Shown here: piece after piece, positions 11,254 to 21,380 of the stretch
Numbering within the stretch: the stretch's first letter is position 1
Layout of the letters: the number at the start of each line of letters is the position of its first letter
DNA from: Calliopum simillimum
Lineage: Eukaryota > Arthropoda > Insecta > Diptera > Lauxaniidae
Direction of reading: 5' to 3'
Assembly (NCBI GenBank): GCA_951812925.1
Contig: OX638370.1
Coordinates: 92,890,897 to 92,954,896 of the forward strand
DNA length: 64,000 nucleotides
Notes under the pieces: generated by a model
The model's input: the letters and a program-made list of their open reading frames with translations, nothing else
What the model was told of the DNA's origin: nothing
The model's database searches: none
Translations under genes and position numbers: made by a program

Positions 11254-14200
11254 ATGGAACGAAAGTTGGAGAAGTACTCTCGCCAAAAAATGACCGTTTT
11301 GAATTTTGCAGCGAATACCAAGAAAACTAGTAAGGCAAAACAGACTAAAGGTTTCGTGACAACACGCAAGACTCTTCTTGAGCAATATTGGAGAAATTTC
11401 AAAAAGCTTTATGACGAAGTACTTGATGAATATCCAGAGGAAGATTCAGTGAAAGCTCTGCTAGAGAATGAGGATTTTGATTCAGTAGAATGTTCTTACG
11501 TGGAAGCAGTGTCGGAATTGTGCGACATGTTAGAAGTGCTTGAACCACCACAAGTTCCACCACATATACCCACAGCAAACACCACACTTGACCAAACTTC
11601 AATTATTGCTGCAACAACTAGTTTGCCGCGAATAAAGATTCCGCCATTTAATGGCGCATATTCTCAGTGGTACCCTTTCAAAGATCTTTTTGTTTCAATC
11701 GTCACGTCAAATAATTCTTTAACTAATACTCAGCGGCTTCAATACTTAAAAGACAGCCTTACTGGGGACGCTCGTCATGCTTTAGATAATATTTCAACCA
11801 CAGAAGCTAATTTTACCACAGCTTGGGAACTATTAGAGCGCAAGTACGACAATAAACGTATTATAATTAATGCTTATCTCACTGAGATTACGAATTTAGC
11901 TGCAATTCCAAAAGAATGTGCATCAAGTTTGCGAAAACTTCTTGATGGAGTTACATCTGCAGTACGTGCTTTGGAACAACTTAAGCGTCCAGTTGCACAC
12001 TGGGACGATTGGCTAGTTTTCATTACTGTCCAAAAGCTGGATTCATCTACACGAAAAGCTTGGGAGCTTTCGCTTAATTCAGATTCTGAGGTTCCAACTT
12101 TTAAGGAATTGATTCGTTTCATGGAAAACCGTACCCAATCCCTTGAAGTCTTGCAATGTTTCGGAGATTCCAAGTCGGAAAAAAAGTCACATACTGAGAC
12201 AACTCCGAAGCGCGTACATCCTTTGCGATCATTTCATAACAACGTTCAGGTTCCTAAATGCATAATATGTAAAGATGCTCATCCGCTTCGATCATGCGCA
12301 AAATTTCTAAAGCTAAACGTTCATGAGCGATATTCTTTAGTGAAAAAGCACTGTTTTTGTGTAAATTGTTTAGCATTTAACCATGAAGTGAAAAATTGCA
12401 AAAGTTTATACACATGCTCCAAATGTAAGAAAAAACACCATACACTGTTGCATAGGGAAGATATTCCAAGTTCTCGAAAATTTACTAATCATAAAAGTTA
12501 TGCAAATGAGCAAACTTTTAACAGAAGTGACAATGCACATAGTTCTGCAGTCACTTATACCTCTACAATACAGTCCACTGTTGAAAAACCGACTACGTCG
12601 GAAAATTTGTCTACGACAATTAACCCTACGGGTACAGTAAACACCCATTTTACGTCAGCCACGAAAAAGGTTATCCTTGGAACGGCATTAATTGACATTT
12701 ACCATCTGGGATCAACTTTTAAGGCTCGCGCCTTGATTGACCCTGCTTCTGAATGCAGCTTCGTGTCAGAACGCATTCAACGTATGCTTAAACTTTCGAC
12801 CAAACCCATTTCAGCCCAAGTAACGGGTCTGAATGGGACAATCAACACCTTACCAACCATGAGGGCTTCGTTTCACATCGGTTCTCCTTTGTACCGAAAA
12901 AATCCAATCGAGATGAGTGCACTGGTGGTCCCAAAAGTGACCGAAAATTTGCCATCGCTTAATTTCGACATTTCTCATTTCATAGAAATGCCCTCTTTTG
13001 CATTTGCAGATCCGAATTTTAATCGTAGTTCCGTTGTAGATTTGCTTATCGGTGGAGACCTTTACCCTACAATACTTCTTGGTGGAGTTCAAAAAAATGT
13101 TTTTGGATCTCTAATTGGCCAAGAAACCATTTTTGGATGGATCCTCACAGGACCAGTGCCAGCTGAGCAACCAATGCTCTCCTTAAAAGTTGTCTCGCAT
13201 TTTACAGAAATAACTCTGAACGAACAACTTAAAAGATTTTGGGAAATCGAAGAAATCCCACATAAATCTTTAGTCTCCAAATCCGATGAAATCTGTGAAC
13301 AGATTTATTCAAATACCACAAAGAGAAATGTGAATGGTCGATATATTGTTAATTTACCATTCAAACTAGAATTTCCTAGCTCTAAATCTTTAGGCCAAAC
13401 GAAATTCATTGCTAGAAGCCAGTTTCTACGAAACGAAAAACAACTACTCAAAAAACCAGAACTTAAGTCTGAGTATGACAACGTCATATTAGAGTATTTG
13501 GAACTCGATCACATGGTCGAAATCGAGCCTAAAAATTTTGAAGAAAATATTTCTTATTATTTACCCCATCATGCTGTGCTAAGGCCAGACAGTGCAAGCA
13601 CGAAACTTCGTGTTGTTTTCAACGCATCGTGTCCCTCTTCGAATTCTAATAGTTTGAATGACGTCTTATACACGGGACCGGTACTTCAAAACGATTTAGT
13701 CACACTTATTCTTAAGTGGCGACTATTCGAATTTGTTTTCAATGCTGACATTCAGAAAATGTACAGACAAATCTTAGTGAACCCAGATCAAACTGCATTT
13801 CAACGAATTATATTTCGCCAAAATTCAGCAGATGAACTTAAAGAATTTGAGCTAAAAACCGTCACATTTGGTGTTAACTGTGCACCTTATTTAGCGATTC
13901 GTACGCTTTTACAATTAGCTGATGATGAACAGCACCGTTTTCCTCTGGGCTCAGCAATTTTGCGTGAGCACATGTACGTTGACGACGTTTTAGCGGGATC
14001 TCACGATCTTACAACAGCAAAAAACTGTCGTGATCAGCTCAATAATATCTTGCTGTCAGCAGGTTTTGAGTTGAGAAAATGGACGGCAAACTCAAAAGAA
14101 TTGCTTTCTGATCTTCCACACGATCATTTATTAAATGCTGAGTTTCTTTCATTAGAAGATAAAAGTTTAGCAAAAACTCTGGGAATTCGATGGAATGCGA

Positions 14201-16539
14201 AGTCTGATTATTTTTATTTCAATGTTCAGCCACTAATCCATAAACCAAATTATACCAAACGCGAAGTTTTGTCCACAATTGCAAAATTGTTTGACCCGGT
14301 TGGTTGGCTTGCCCCAATCATTATCACAGCAAAAATTATTATGCAGCAACTTTGGCTCGAAAAAACTGATTGGGATGATAACATCAAAGTCCAGTCACTT
14401 CAAAAATGGCATTCTTTTGTTGAAAGTTATGAGAAAATTAATGATATTTCCTTACCTCGGTGGGTACACTTTTCACCCACAAATAAAGTTGAATTTCATG
14501 CGTTTTCAGATGCTTCTGAAAAAGCTTACGCTTGTGCAGTATATATTCGTGTTGAAACACAAAACTGCATTTTTACCCACTTATTAACTTCGAAATCTAA
14601 AGTTTCACCAGTTAAAACCATATCTTTGCCTAGACTTGAACTTTGTGGCGCAGTTTTGCTAGCAAAACTTGTGAACTCTGTGATTCCACAATTAAAAATT
14701 GATAATTTTTCAATATTCAAGTGGACGGATTCCACAATTGTTCTTTCATGGTTGCAAAAACCTCCATGCACATGGAAAACATTCGTTGCAAACAGAGTCA
14801 CCACTATAATTGACAAACTAGGCATTGAAAATTGGGCTCATGTCGATACCAGGGATAACCCTGCCGACCTAGCAACCCGGGGGCTACATCCTGCGGATCT
14901 TAAAAATAGTAAGCTCTGGTGGAATGGTCCTTCTTGGCTTAAGCTTCCAAAATCTGAATGGCCAAAAAGTTCATGTTTACTACAACCAGATACTACACTG
15001 GAGAGCAAGCCTGTGAAATCTTTCATTACTAGCTCGACAGTGAGGGAAGATATCTTGGAGCGTTTTTCCTCTTTAGACAAAGCGTTGCGAGTGATTGCCC
15101 ATATTTTTCGATTTTTTAATCGAGCTCGTCGACTTGTCGACTCAACACCACCTTACACGTCCGGTAAGATTTCAAGTGAAGAACTGAAATTTGTGAAAAG
15201 GAGACTAATTCGACTATCTCAGCAAATTTACTTCCATAATGACTACTTTCATTTACTAGATAGTAAACCAATTGATTCCAAAAGTTCTTTGTTAACTTTG
15301 ACTCCGTTTATGGATCGAGAAAACATAATAAGAGCAAATGGTCGCCTAGCATCTTCTCCAGCTTTGGATTACAATGAAAGGCATCCTATAATACTCGCGT
15401 ATGAAAGTCGTTTTTCCAGATTACTAGTGAAATCTATGCATCATATGTCTCTTCATGGTGAAAACCAGTTAGTTCTTCGTCTAATACGTCGTGAGTTTTG
15501 GATACTCAAAGTGAAAAATTTAATCAAAACTTGTATCCACAACTGCAAAATTTGTGTCATTAATAAAAGGCGCTACCATGGTCAAATTATGGCTGCCTTA
15601 CCTCCTGAGCGTGGAACCATATCACGTCCTTTTACCAACACAGGCGTTGATTTTGCTGGACCCTTTGAGATAAAAAGTTTTACTGGTAGATACTGTAAAA
15701 TTACCAAAGGATATGCTTGCCTCTTTGTCTGTTTTTCTACAAAGGCTATCCATCTTGAACCCGTGAGTGATCTGACGTCCCAGGCTTTCTTAGCAGCTCT
15801 ATCAAGATTTGTTTCCCGAAGAGGTTGTCCTGATAACATATATTCAGACAATGGGACCAACTTCGTGGGTGCCGCTGGAATGCTTCAAAAGGATTTTAAA
15901 CGCTTTATACAAGTTGTTAAGGACGATACAGTTGAAAAATATGGCTATCAGCAACTTTCATGGCACTTTATACCGGCCTCAGCACCCCACATGGGTGGCC
16001 TATGGGAAGCCGGCGTAAAATCCTTCAAGAAACACTTTAGAAAGATCACCGGACACTTAAAGTATACTTTTGAAGAGTTTGCCACGATACTCGCGAGAAT
16101 AGAGGCTTGTCTCAATTCGAGACCACTCAGCGCTGCGTCTGAGAACGCAACTGACTTGGCTGTGCTGACTCCAGGGCACTTCTTAGTTGGAGCTCCATTG
16201 TTGTCTCCAGCAGAACCAGAAGACACCAATTCAACCATCAGCATTTTAAACCGCTGGCAGAGAGTCAAAGCCACAGCTCAAGAGTTTTGTCGTCGCTGGA
16301 AGGATGAGTACTTGAAAGAGCTACTTAAGCGCACCAAATGGAAGACACCAACAGCTAACCTAAAAATAGGAGATCTTGTCGTCATACGCCATGAATCACT
16401 CTGTCCTACAGAGTGGAGACTCGGCCGTATCATCAAAATCTTTCACGGTTCTGACGGAAAGGTTCGTGTGGCAACTTTAAACACTAACTCCGGTGAGATC
16501 ACACGACCAATCCAGAAACTCGTTGTGATTCCCCAATGA
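11254..16539 (+). CDS. gag-pol: BEL/Pao Gag-Pol polyprotein
   Basis: Single intact polyprotein of 1761 aa that packages, processes, copies and integrates the element. I start at the ATG at 11254 (AAAATGG context, MERKLEKY), because the frame's upstream extension has no ATG. A Gag region of DUF1759 type comes first. Three zinc knuckles follow at about residues 336-400 (CX2CX3HX4C, CX2CX4HX4C, CX2CX3HX4H). A retropepsin-like A17 protease has ALIDPAS with Asp496 and ends near IFGW. Reverse transcriptase carries YVDD at 908-911. RNase H has FSDAS with Asp1086. The integrase zinc domain begins near His1396, and its core has Asp1466 (GVDFAG), Asp1532 (YSDNGTNF) and Glu1585 (GLWEAG). A DUF5641-like tail (RWKDEYL...KIGDLVVI) closes it. 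No frameshift separates gag from pol, as is common in BEL elements. A 7-codon upstream ORF starts at 11135. Confidence 0.96.
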   Translation: MERKLEKYSRQKMTVLNFAANTKKTSKAKQTKGFVTTRKTLLEQYWRNFKKLYDEVLDEYPEEDSVKALLENEDFDSVECSYVEAVSELCDMLEVLEPPQVPPHIPTANTTLDQTSIIAATTSLPRIKIPPFNGAYSQWYPFKDLFVSIVTSNNSLTNTQRLQYLKDSLTGDARHALDNISTTEANFTTAWELLERKYDNKRIIINAYLTEITNLAAIPKECASSLRKLLDGVTSAVRALEQLKRPVAHWDDWLVFITVQKLDSSTRKAWELSLNSDSEVPTFKELIRFMENRTQSLEVLQCFGDSKSEKKSHTETTPKRVHPLRSFHNNVQVPKCIICKDAHPLRSCAKFLKLNVHERYSLVKKHCFCVNCLAFNHEVKNCKSLYTCSKCKKKHHTLLHREDIPSSRKFTNHKSYANEQTFNRSDNAHSSAVTYTSTIQSTVEKPTTSENLSTTINPTGTVNTHFTSATKKVILGTALIDIYHLGSTFKARALIDPASECSFVSERIQRMLKLSTKPISAQVTGLNGTINTLPTMRASFHIGSPLYRKNPIEMSALVVPKVTENLPSLNFDISHFIEMPSFAFADPNFNRSSVVDLLIGGDLYPTILLGGVQKNVFGSLIGQETIFGWILTGPVPAEQPMLSLKVVSHFTEITLNEQLKRFWEIEEIPHKSLVSKSDEICEQIYSNTTKRNVNGRYIVNLPFKLEFPSSKSLGQTKFIARSQFLRNEKQLLKKPELKSEYDNVILEYLELDHMVEIEPKNFEENISYYLPHHAVLRPDSASTKLRVVFNASCPSSNSNSLNDVLYTGPVLQNDLVTLILKWRLFEFVFNADIQKMYRQILVNPDQTAFQRIIFRQNSADELKEFELKTVTFGVNCAPYLAIRTLLQLADDEQHRFPLGSAILREHMYVDDVLAGSHDLTTAKNCRDQLNNILLSAGFELRKWTANSKELLSDLPHDHLLNAEFLSLEDKSLAKTLGIRWNAKSDYFYFNVQPLIHKPNYTKREVLSTIAKLFDPVGWLAPIIITAKIIMQQLWLEKTDWDDNIKVQSLQKWHSFVESYEKINDISLPRWVHFSPTNKVEFHAFSDASEKAYACAVYIRVETQNCIFTHLLTSKSKVSPVKTISLPRLELCGAVLLAKLVNSVIPQLKIDNFSIFKWTDSTIVLSWLQKPPCTWKTFVANRVTTIIDKLGIENWAHVDTRDNPADLATRGLHPADLKNSKLWWNGPSWLKLPKSEWPKSSCLLQPDTTLESKPVKSFITSSTVREDILERFSSLDKALRVIAHIFRFFNRARRLVDSTPPYTSGKISSEELKFVKRRLIRLSQQIYFHNDYFHLLDSKPIDSKSSLLTLTPFMDRENIIRANGRLASSPALDYNERHPIILAYESRFSRLLVKSMHHMSLHGENQLVLRLIRREFWILKVKNLIKTCIHNCKICVINKRRYHGQIMAALPPERGTISRPFTNTGVDFAGPFEIKSFTGRYCKITKGYACLFVCFSTKAIHLEPVSDLTSQAFLAALSRFVSRRGCPDNIYSDNGTNFVGAAGMLQKDFKRFIQVVKDDTVEKYGYQQLSWHFIPASAPHMGGLWEAGVKSFKKHFRKITGHLKYTFEEFATILARIEACLNSRPLSAASENATDLAVLTPGHFLVGAPLLSPAEPEDTNSTISILNRWQRVKATAQEFCRRWKDEYLKELLKRTKWKTPTANLKIGDLVVIRHESLCPTEWRLGRIIKIFHGSDGKVRVATLNTNSGEITRPIQKLVVIPQ

Positions 16540-16587
16540 TTTAATATTTTTTATATTTTGTTCTATATGACTGTTTGTATCTGTTGA

Positions 16588-16593
16588 AATAAA
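16588..16593 (+). terminator. Candidate polyadenylation signal after pol
   Basis: AATAAA lies 49 bases after the pol stop codon and before ORF2. Another AATAAA follows ORF2 at 17763-17768. In an LTR element the main signal is expected in the LTR, so the role of these internal sites is uncertain. Confidence 0.3.
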
Positions 16594-16792
16594 TACCTTT
16601 TCTAACCTATAACCACTCTATTGAATTATACAAAATGCTTTATTTGTGAAATTACCCAAAAACACACTCTACAGATTAAAATATATAACAGGTGAACGCG
16701 AGAATCAACACCGTTGGACGTTTCATCGGACTATAGCAGTCAAATTTACCATCTTTCAACCAGCTTTAGCACACAGTCAACTCACCATTGTC

Positions 16793-17665
16793 ATGGCTCC
16801 AGTCATCAAAAAATGTTCTTCAGCTTCTTGTCATTGTTGTCGTAAACAAGATACAAGCGACCACAGGACCCGTGTCTCACATCTTGAGCGTAAAACCACC
16901 AAACACTCCGTTCGTCATGTTGCATGTGGCATATGCAGAAAGGACCACCGTCTCTCAACATGTTATAAATACCGCGAGATGAATTTGACCAAGAAGTACG
17001 ATACGGTCATTAGCATGCATTATTGCATCAACTGCTTGGCTCGGTCTCATAACATCAAAAACTGTACTAGTCACGATAAGTGCGCGATTTGTCATGCACA
17101 GCATCATACTAGCTTGCATGGTCATCCTCGAGTGATTGCGGCTGCACATCAAGATTTACGGGATCCTCGGTCTACCAACGAAATCAGAATATTGTGCTCT
17201 AAGCAGACTCTGTTACCTACAACAACAATAAAATTGCATTTTGATGGTGAATACCAGACTCTCAGAGGGCTAATCAACCCAGCTGTAGCGGTAACGACAA
17301 TTGCCTCGGAAACTGCGAAAAAATTAAAGATAAAATCGATCTACCTCGAGTCAAAGAAATTTTGCAATATTGTCGTTGGTTCAAAAATAAATCCAAAGTT
17401 CAAATTGGAGATAAGTGCTCTCATCAGCGACGAGCTTCCAAAAAGGATCTACCAACAAGATCTACCGGAGAGTGCCAAAAGAGCATATAACAACATCATG
17501 TTGGCAGACCAAAATTATACATCGTCTTCCAAGATTGAAGTGATCCTTGGAGCCGATATTTACCCGCAGATAATGAAATCTGGGAGTATGCTCTCGGAAA
17601 ATGGAAGAATGTTGGCGCAAAATACAGTGTTTGGCTGGGTTGTGTCTGGTCCATGTGGACTATGA
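16793..17665 (+). CDS. Accessory ORF2: zinc-knuckle plus protease-like protein with Asp-to-Asn change
   Basis: An intact 290-aa ORF downstream of pol inside the BEL element. I start at the ATG at 16793 (GTCATGG); the frame is open 49 codons further up but has no ATG there. A Cys-rich N-terminus (KKCSSASCHCC, residues 7-16) precedes three zinc knuckles at residues 45-109. Their ligand spacing matches the main polyprotein: CX2CX3HX4C, CX2CX4HX4C, CX2CX3HX4H. A retropepsin-like region follows. Its LRGLINPA motif aligns with ARALIDPA of the polyprotein, putting Asn162 at the catalytic Asp. It keeps EVILGADIYP and NTVFGWVVSGP, matching DLLIGGDLYP and ETIFGWILTGP, then stops where the polyprotein runs on towards RT. 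It is probably a non-proteolytic nucleic-acid-binding or assembly cofactor; function is inferred only. Confidence 0.85.
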   Translation: MAPVIKKCSSASCHCCRKQDTSDHRTRVSHLERKTTKHSVRHVACGICRKDHRLSTCYKYREMNLTKKYDTVISMHYCINCLARSHNIKNCTSHDKCAICHAQHHTSLHGHPRVIAAAHQDLRDPRSTNEIRILCSKQTLLPTTTIKLHFDGEYQTLRGLINPAVAVTTIASETAKKLKIKSIYLESKKFCNIVVGSKINPKFKLEISALISDELPKRIYQQDLPESAKRAYNNIMLADQNYTSSSKIEVILGADIYPQIMKSGSMLSENGRMLAQNTVFGWVVSGPCGL

Positions 17666-17850
17666 AATGTCTTTTTTTATATATGAATTAAAATGTATAT
17701 GACCCAAAAATGAATTTAAACCCTTATAAAACCATGTATGTATATATCTATATATGTAAAGAAATAAAATGAATTAACCTGTGAATATGACAAATTTTTG
17801 TTGACCCGTACATGTACGCCTTGCTTTACGTCACCTTAATCTGATTCACA

Positions 17851-17881
17851 TAAATTTACTCTTTTTTTAATTACTTTTAGC
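17851..17881 (+). promoter_or_regulatory. Candidate splice acceptor for ORF3 mRNA
   Basis: A pyrimidine-rich tract ending 'ttacttttag' puts the AG at 17879-17880, one base before the ORF3 ATG. The LTR donor CAG|GTAAC at 10446/10447 could supply the 5' splice site. No transcript evidence is available here. Confidence 0.45.
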
Positions 17882-18652
17882 ATGTTGCAGCAAAACAAAA
17901 AGCGCTACAGTCGGTCATGCCCGCTGTGCGGAAACGGCCACTGCTTAAGGCAATGCCAGGATTTTAACAAACTAACACCAATAAACCGAAAACGCGTCGT
18001 GCACATAAATGGGATCTGCAGCAATTGCCTTGCACTATCGCATAAGGCAGAGCATTGCACCAGCAACAACAAATGCCACTGGTGCTATCAGAAGCACCAT
18101 ACCTTGCTCCATGATAGGTCAGAAATATTCATTAACCATCTCGAAGAGAAGCTATTTGATGCTTCGACTGTGCACCTAAAAATGACTGCCAATGTGCTCT
18201 TAGTGGGAACTAGAGAGGACCACAGCCTACGGGCCCTGATTAATCCAAGCCAGGCCTCGTCGCTTATCTGCAGGAGCAAGGCTGAGCAATTGAAAATTCC
18301 GCTGTTTGACACACCACGTGATGCAGTGCCAACTTGCCATCTGGAGATAAGGTCCTCCATTAATCCTTTAAAAGGGTTTACGGCCTGTTTTTTGGCAGTG
18401 CCACAGCCTCTTGGAAAGTTTCCGCCCGTCAGAGCGAACAAGTCAAAAATAGAGTACTTCTACCCAGGACTAGTCATGGCAGATCGCCACTTTTACATGC
18501 CACTAGACGTGGATATTGTGCTCGGTGAGCAATTGTACACTAAAATCATCGAGCGAGCAACCAAAGCTGCGAACGGCGTCCCTACGGCCCAATCCACAAT
18601 ATTCGGTTGGTCATTCATCGGAGTCTGCCCACGAACAGTCAAACAATCCTGA
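17882..18652 (+). CDS. Accessory ORF3: second zinc-knuckle plus protease-like protein with Asp-to-Asn change
   Basis: An intact 256-aa ORF starting at the ATG at 17882, one base after a strong splice-acceptor-like sequence. Three zinc knuckles fill residues 13-77, with all twelve ligands kept and the same spacing as the polyprotein and ORF2 (ending KHHTLLH). The protease-like part has LRALINPS, with Asn121 at the catalytic Asp, then DIVLGEQLY and STIFGWSFIG before the stop. It is clearly paralogous to ORF2 and to residues 336 to about 650 of Gag-Pol, but diverged from both at most other positions. It lies 216 bp after ORF2. Loss of the active site with retention of fold and zinc ligands argues for a structural or RNA-binding role. 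No signal peptide or membrane segment is visible, so it does not look like an envelope protein. Confidence 0.85.
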   Translation: MLQQNKKRYSRSCPLCGNGHCLRQCQDFNKLTPINRKRVVHINGICSNCLALSHKAEHCTSNNKCHWCYQKHHTLLHDRSEIFINHLEEKLFDASTVHLKMTANVLLVGTREDHSLRALINPSQASSLICRSKAEQLKIPLFDTPRDAVPTCHLEIRSSINPLKGFTACFLAVPQPLGKFPPVRANKSKIEYFYPGLVMADRHFYMPLDVDIVLGEQLYTKIIERATKAANGVPTAQSTIFGWSFIGVCPRTVKQS

Positions 18653-19223
18653 AATTTGTATTCTTTGTATGACATTTAAAAACAAATCTAAGAATTTATA
18701 GTTTTTTTCCTATTTTTCAAAAAAAAACTAGAACTTGAATTTTATTTTGTCTCTTCATTTATCAAAAAGTTTTTTAAAATTCGTATTCTCGCATTTATCA
18801 AACACTTAAAATTACTATTACTCCTTTTTTTATCATTAGTCATACAAAATATTAAAACTTGTATTTTTATTTTTTTTTCCGAAAGACACAAATCTCTTTT
18901 CTGATGTCAAAAACAATTTATTTTTCTTGAGCATTACCTACTTTACCAAAACAAAAAAAAACATTATCGAACATGAATTACTACCTTTATTTATGTAAAA
19001 AAAAAAAAAAAATTTTCTGAAAACAAAAAAATCTTTTTCATATTCACTTTTGTAAACATAAAAAAAAAAAAAAAACAAAAAAAAAAAATGTCTTCTAACT
19101 ACAAAAAGAATTGATAATAAAATCTATCATGAAATTAAAATGTATCTAAATATTTTAAGATTTTAAGCATTCGAATTAGAGTCACTATAATTCTCTGTTG
19201 CAGATGCTGCAAGGCGGGCAGTA
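18653..19223 (+). other. BEL 3' untranslated tail and purine-rich end
   Basis: About 570 bp of very AT-rich, A- and T-run-rich sequence separates ORF3 from the 3' LTR, with no coding capacity. The last bases, AAGGCGGGCAGTA (19211-19223), are the best candidate polypurine-type plus-strand primer, though it is interrupted by pyrimidines. Confidence 0.5.
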
Positions 19224-19800
19224 TGTTTACGTGGAAACGTAAACTATGAAATAGGCCCCAACTACTTTTCTAAAGTTTTAGAAATATTACCCAAGTTGAT
19301 TTTTATACGACGGCAACCCTACCCACTCGCACGGCGAATTCATATTTTAATCTAAAATATGTATTGACTTCTATATGTGCGGTGTTGCCGTCTCACTCAC
19401 TCTGCTGTGTTCTGGCTGAAAATGTCATTCGTACATGACGTGAAAAAAAAAAAACCTTCACTGATTTTTCTAACCTGCTGCAGAACAGCGCGTTTTTTGT
19501 GAGTTCGTAAAAAAAAGTAAATTATTCTAACTTAAACCTATCGGTGCTTATGAATCTAACTTAAAACTATATTCGCTTATGAGTTAACTTAAAAATAAAG
19601 TAAAATAAAAGCTTAGACAACCTAAAAAGAAAAGTGTTTATTTTTTGTAACCTGAAAACCCCAAGGGTGCAAGGGATCATCACTTGCGCGAAGCAAGAAC
19701 CCAGCGAAGCCGTGTTGAGTGGAGCACCCCAGTGCTACAGGTAACCTGTGTGGTTTTAAGTATTATATTTAAACATATAGATTTGGTCCCCGACCAGACA
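19224..19800 (+). repeat. 3' LTR of BEL/Pao element
   Basis: 577 bp, reading as identical to the 5' LTR by eye, from TGTTTACGTGG to GACCAGACA, and followed by target duplication TTATT. It has the same terminal hairpin, internal tandem, AATAAA signals and GTAAC donor. Confidence 0.96.
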
Positions 19801-19805
19801 TTATT

Positions 19806-21120
19806 ACTTCTAAAGAGTTCAGTCAGTGAATTGTGATGCAAGTAATATGACAACTGATTTCAATATATCTTTTTTAAAATAATCTCCACAATTCACTTTT
19901 CTCATAATGATATCAATGTTATTAACATTTAATTTACTGTACTAACATTCTTTACTCAACGGTTTAACCTAAATTCACTGCAATCGAAACAATACTGAAC
20001 TGCTTTATCATTCGCAGCTACTGCTAAACTAGCTATTATTGATGGTTGGGATCTTCTCGACGTTTATGATCGCTGCTTTCAAACACACGCTAAATTCCTT
20101 TGCTCGGCGCTTTCGGTTTTAGCTACTTAAGTAGTTGGCGCAACATACTCCCTGTTTCTGTTCACCACATGCTATTCGGTTTGTGCAGTTGCTTCGAATT
20201 GGCACAGGGTGCACTAAAGTTCACTATGGAATAATTAATGCACTTAGCATAGCAGAGGCCATACAAACTATTTGTCCTTATTTTGCGTTTACCCACAATT
20301 ATTTTTTAACAATAACTTTAGTGAAATTTGTTGATTGATTTTAAAGTTTAATAGTTAAATGCTTAAGTCATGAAAAAAATAAAACTACTTTAGAAATATT
20401 TCGATTTTTGTTGTTAACGTTAAAAGTTCTTTCAATGTATTGTAGGAAAACGTTGCTATGCGAAAGGAAAACAAAGCCGGTGTCCAAACAAACTCCTACT
20501 AAATAAAAATTCAACCACCTTCGTACTAAATGCAACCGATTAATGTCCATCAACTGTTAAAATACAAAACGTTTAAATATGTTGATATTGCATTTTAAAG
20601 CCAATTAGTTGATTGAACTTTTCGTGTTTTTTGGCAAATTAAAATCTTTTAAATCACGTTTAAATTTTATTAACCTGAAATTAAGAAAACCAATAAAAAT
20701 ACCACAACAGTTAATGCGACCCACAATGCGAATACGTTACTTTGTTGCTGGTAATTAATGTTGGCATTTTTAATGTGCCTTAGTGGTATCCATCAAATAC
20801 TGCAAGTACCTACAACCAATTACCAAAAGTTTCATTTAACGATGTAACGTTAACGTTTCTTAAATTATTTTAATGTTTTTTTAATATGGTTGTTATTTAA
20901 TGAAAGCTTGTTAAGTTTTTACCACAAAACATACATATTTACTTCAGAGATTTATGTATAGTCGTAGGAAGCTGCATTAGCTATCGATTTCAATGATCGG
21001 TCTAGGAGTTGCTATGGGTTGCTAAGTCATCACTGCATATAATACAAAAATGTCCAAATAGATTCCACAAGTCTTTATAAAGATCTACTCAATTATTGCA
21101 TTTTTCAAATTTCGAATTAC
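19806..21120. other. Anonymous AT-rich DNA
   Basis: I see no gene, repeat copy or inverted-repeat element that I can support here. Confidence 0.4.
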
Positions 21121-21380
21121 CATTAACATTAAATCGATGGGGAGAGGTCGAAAATAGATATTGGACATGGCCAGAGGAGTCCCCGACCTCTCTAAATTTT
21201 GGGCCCATTTTTGCAAAAAATTTTTATTGCACCAATCGATGGAGAAAGGTCGAAAATAGATATTGGACATGATAAGGGGTGTCGCCGACCCCTGTAATTG
21301 AAAATTTGGGCCCATTTTTGTAAAAAAAATTTATTGCACCAATCGATGGAAAAAGGTCGAAAATAGGTCACAATAGTGGC
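21121..21380. repeat. Tandem repeat, about 115 bp unit, 2.3 copies
   Basis: The unit begins 'aatcgatggggagaggtcg' and contains 'aaaatagatattggacatg' and 'gggcccatttttg'. Two full copies and part of a third lie head to tail. It is non-coding; open frames over it simply repeat the unit. Confidence 0.75.

Larger units (their letters stand above)
9930..19800 (+). mobile_element. Full-length BEL/Pao LTR retrotransposon with two accessory ORFs
   Basis: A 9871-bp element bounded by two 577-bp LTRs that begin TG and end CA. A 5-bp target duplication TTATT lies at 9925-9929 and 19801-19805. Gene order is leader, gag-pol (11254-16539), accessory ORF2 (16793-17665), accessory ORF3 (17882-18652), then a 571-bp AT-rich tail. 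Polyprotein order (Gag, zinc knuckles, protease, RT, RNase H, integrase, DUF5641-like tail) is that of BEL/Pao. The LTRs have equal length and show no difference I could find, including the 12-A run. All three ORFs are open, so the insertion is recent and the element may still be competent. Confidence 0.97.

Noticed and set aside
16646..16792. Upstream extension of accessory ORF2
   Set aside because: It would need a GTG start; the ATG at 16793 is the first in frame. Splicing into this stretch is still possible.
16540..19223. Envelope gene downstream of pol
   Set aside because: Both ORFs have zinc knuckles and protease-like folds; no signal peptide, furin site or transmembrane helix is visible.
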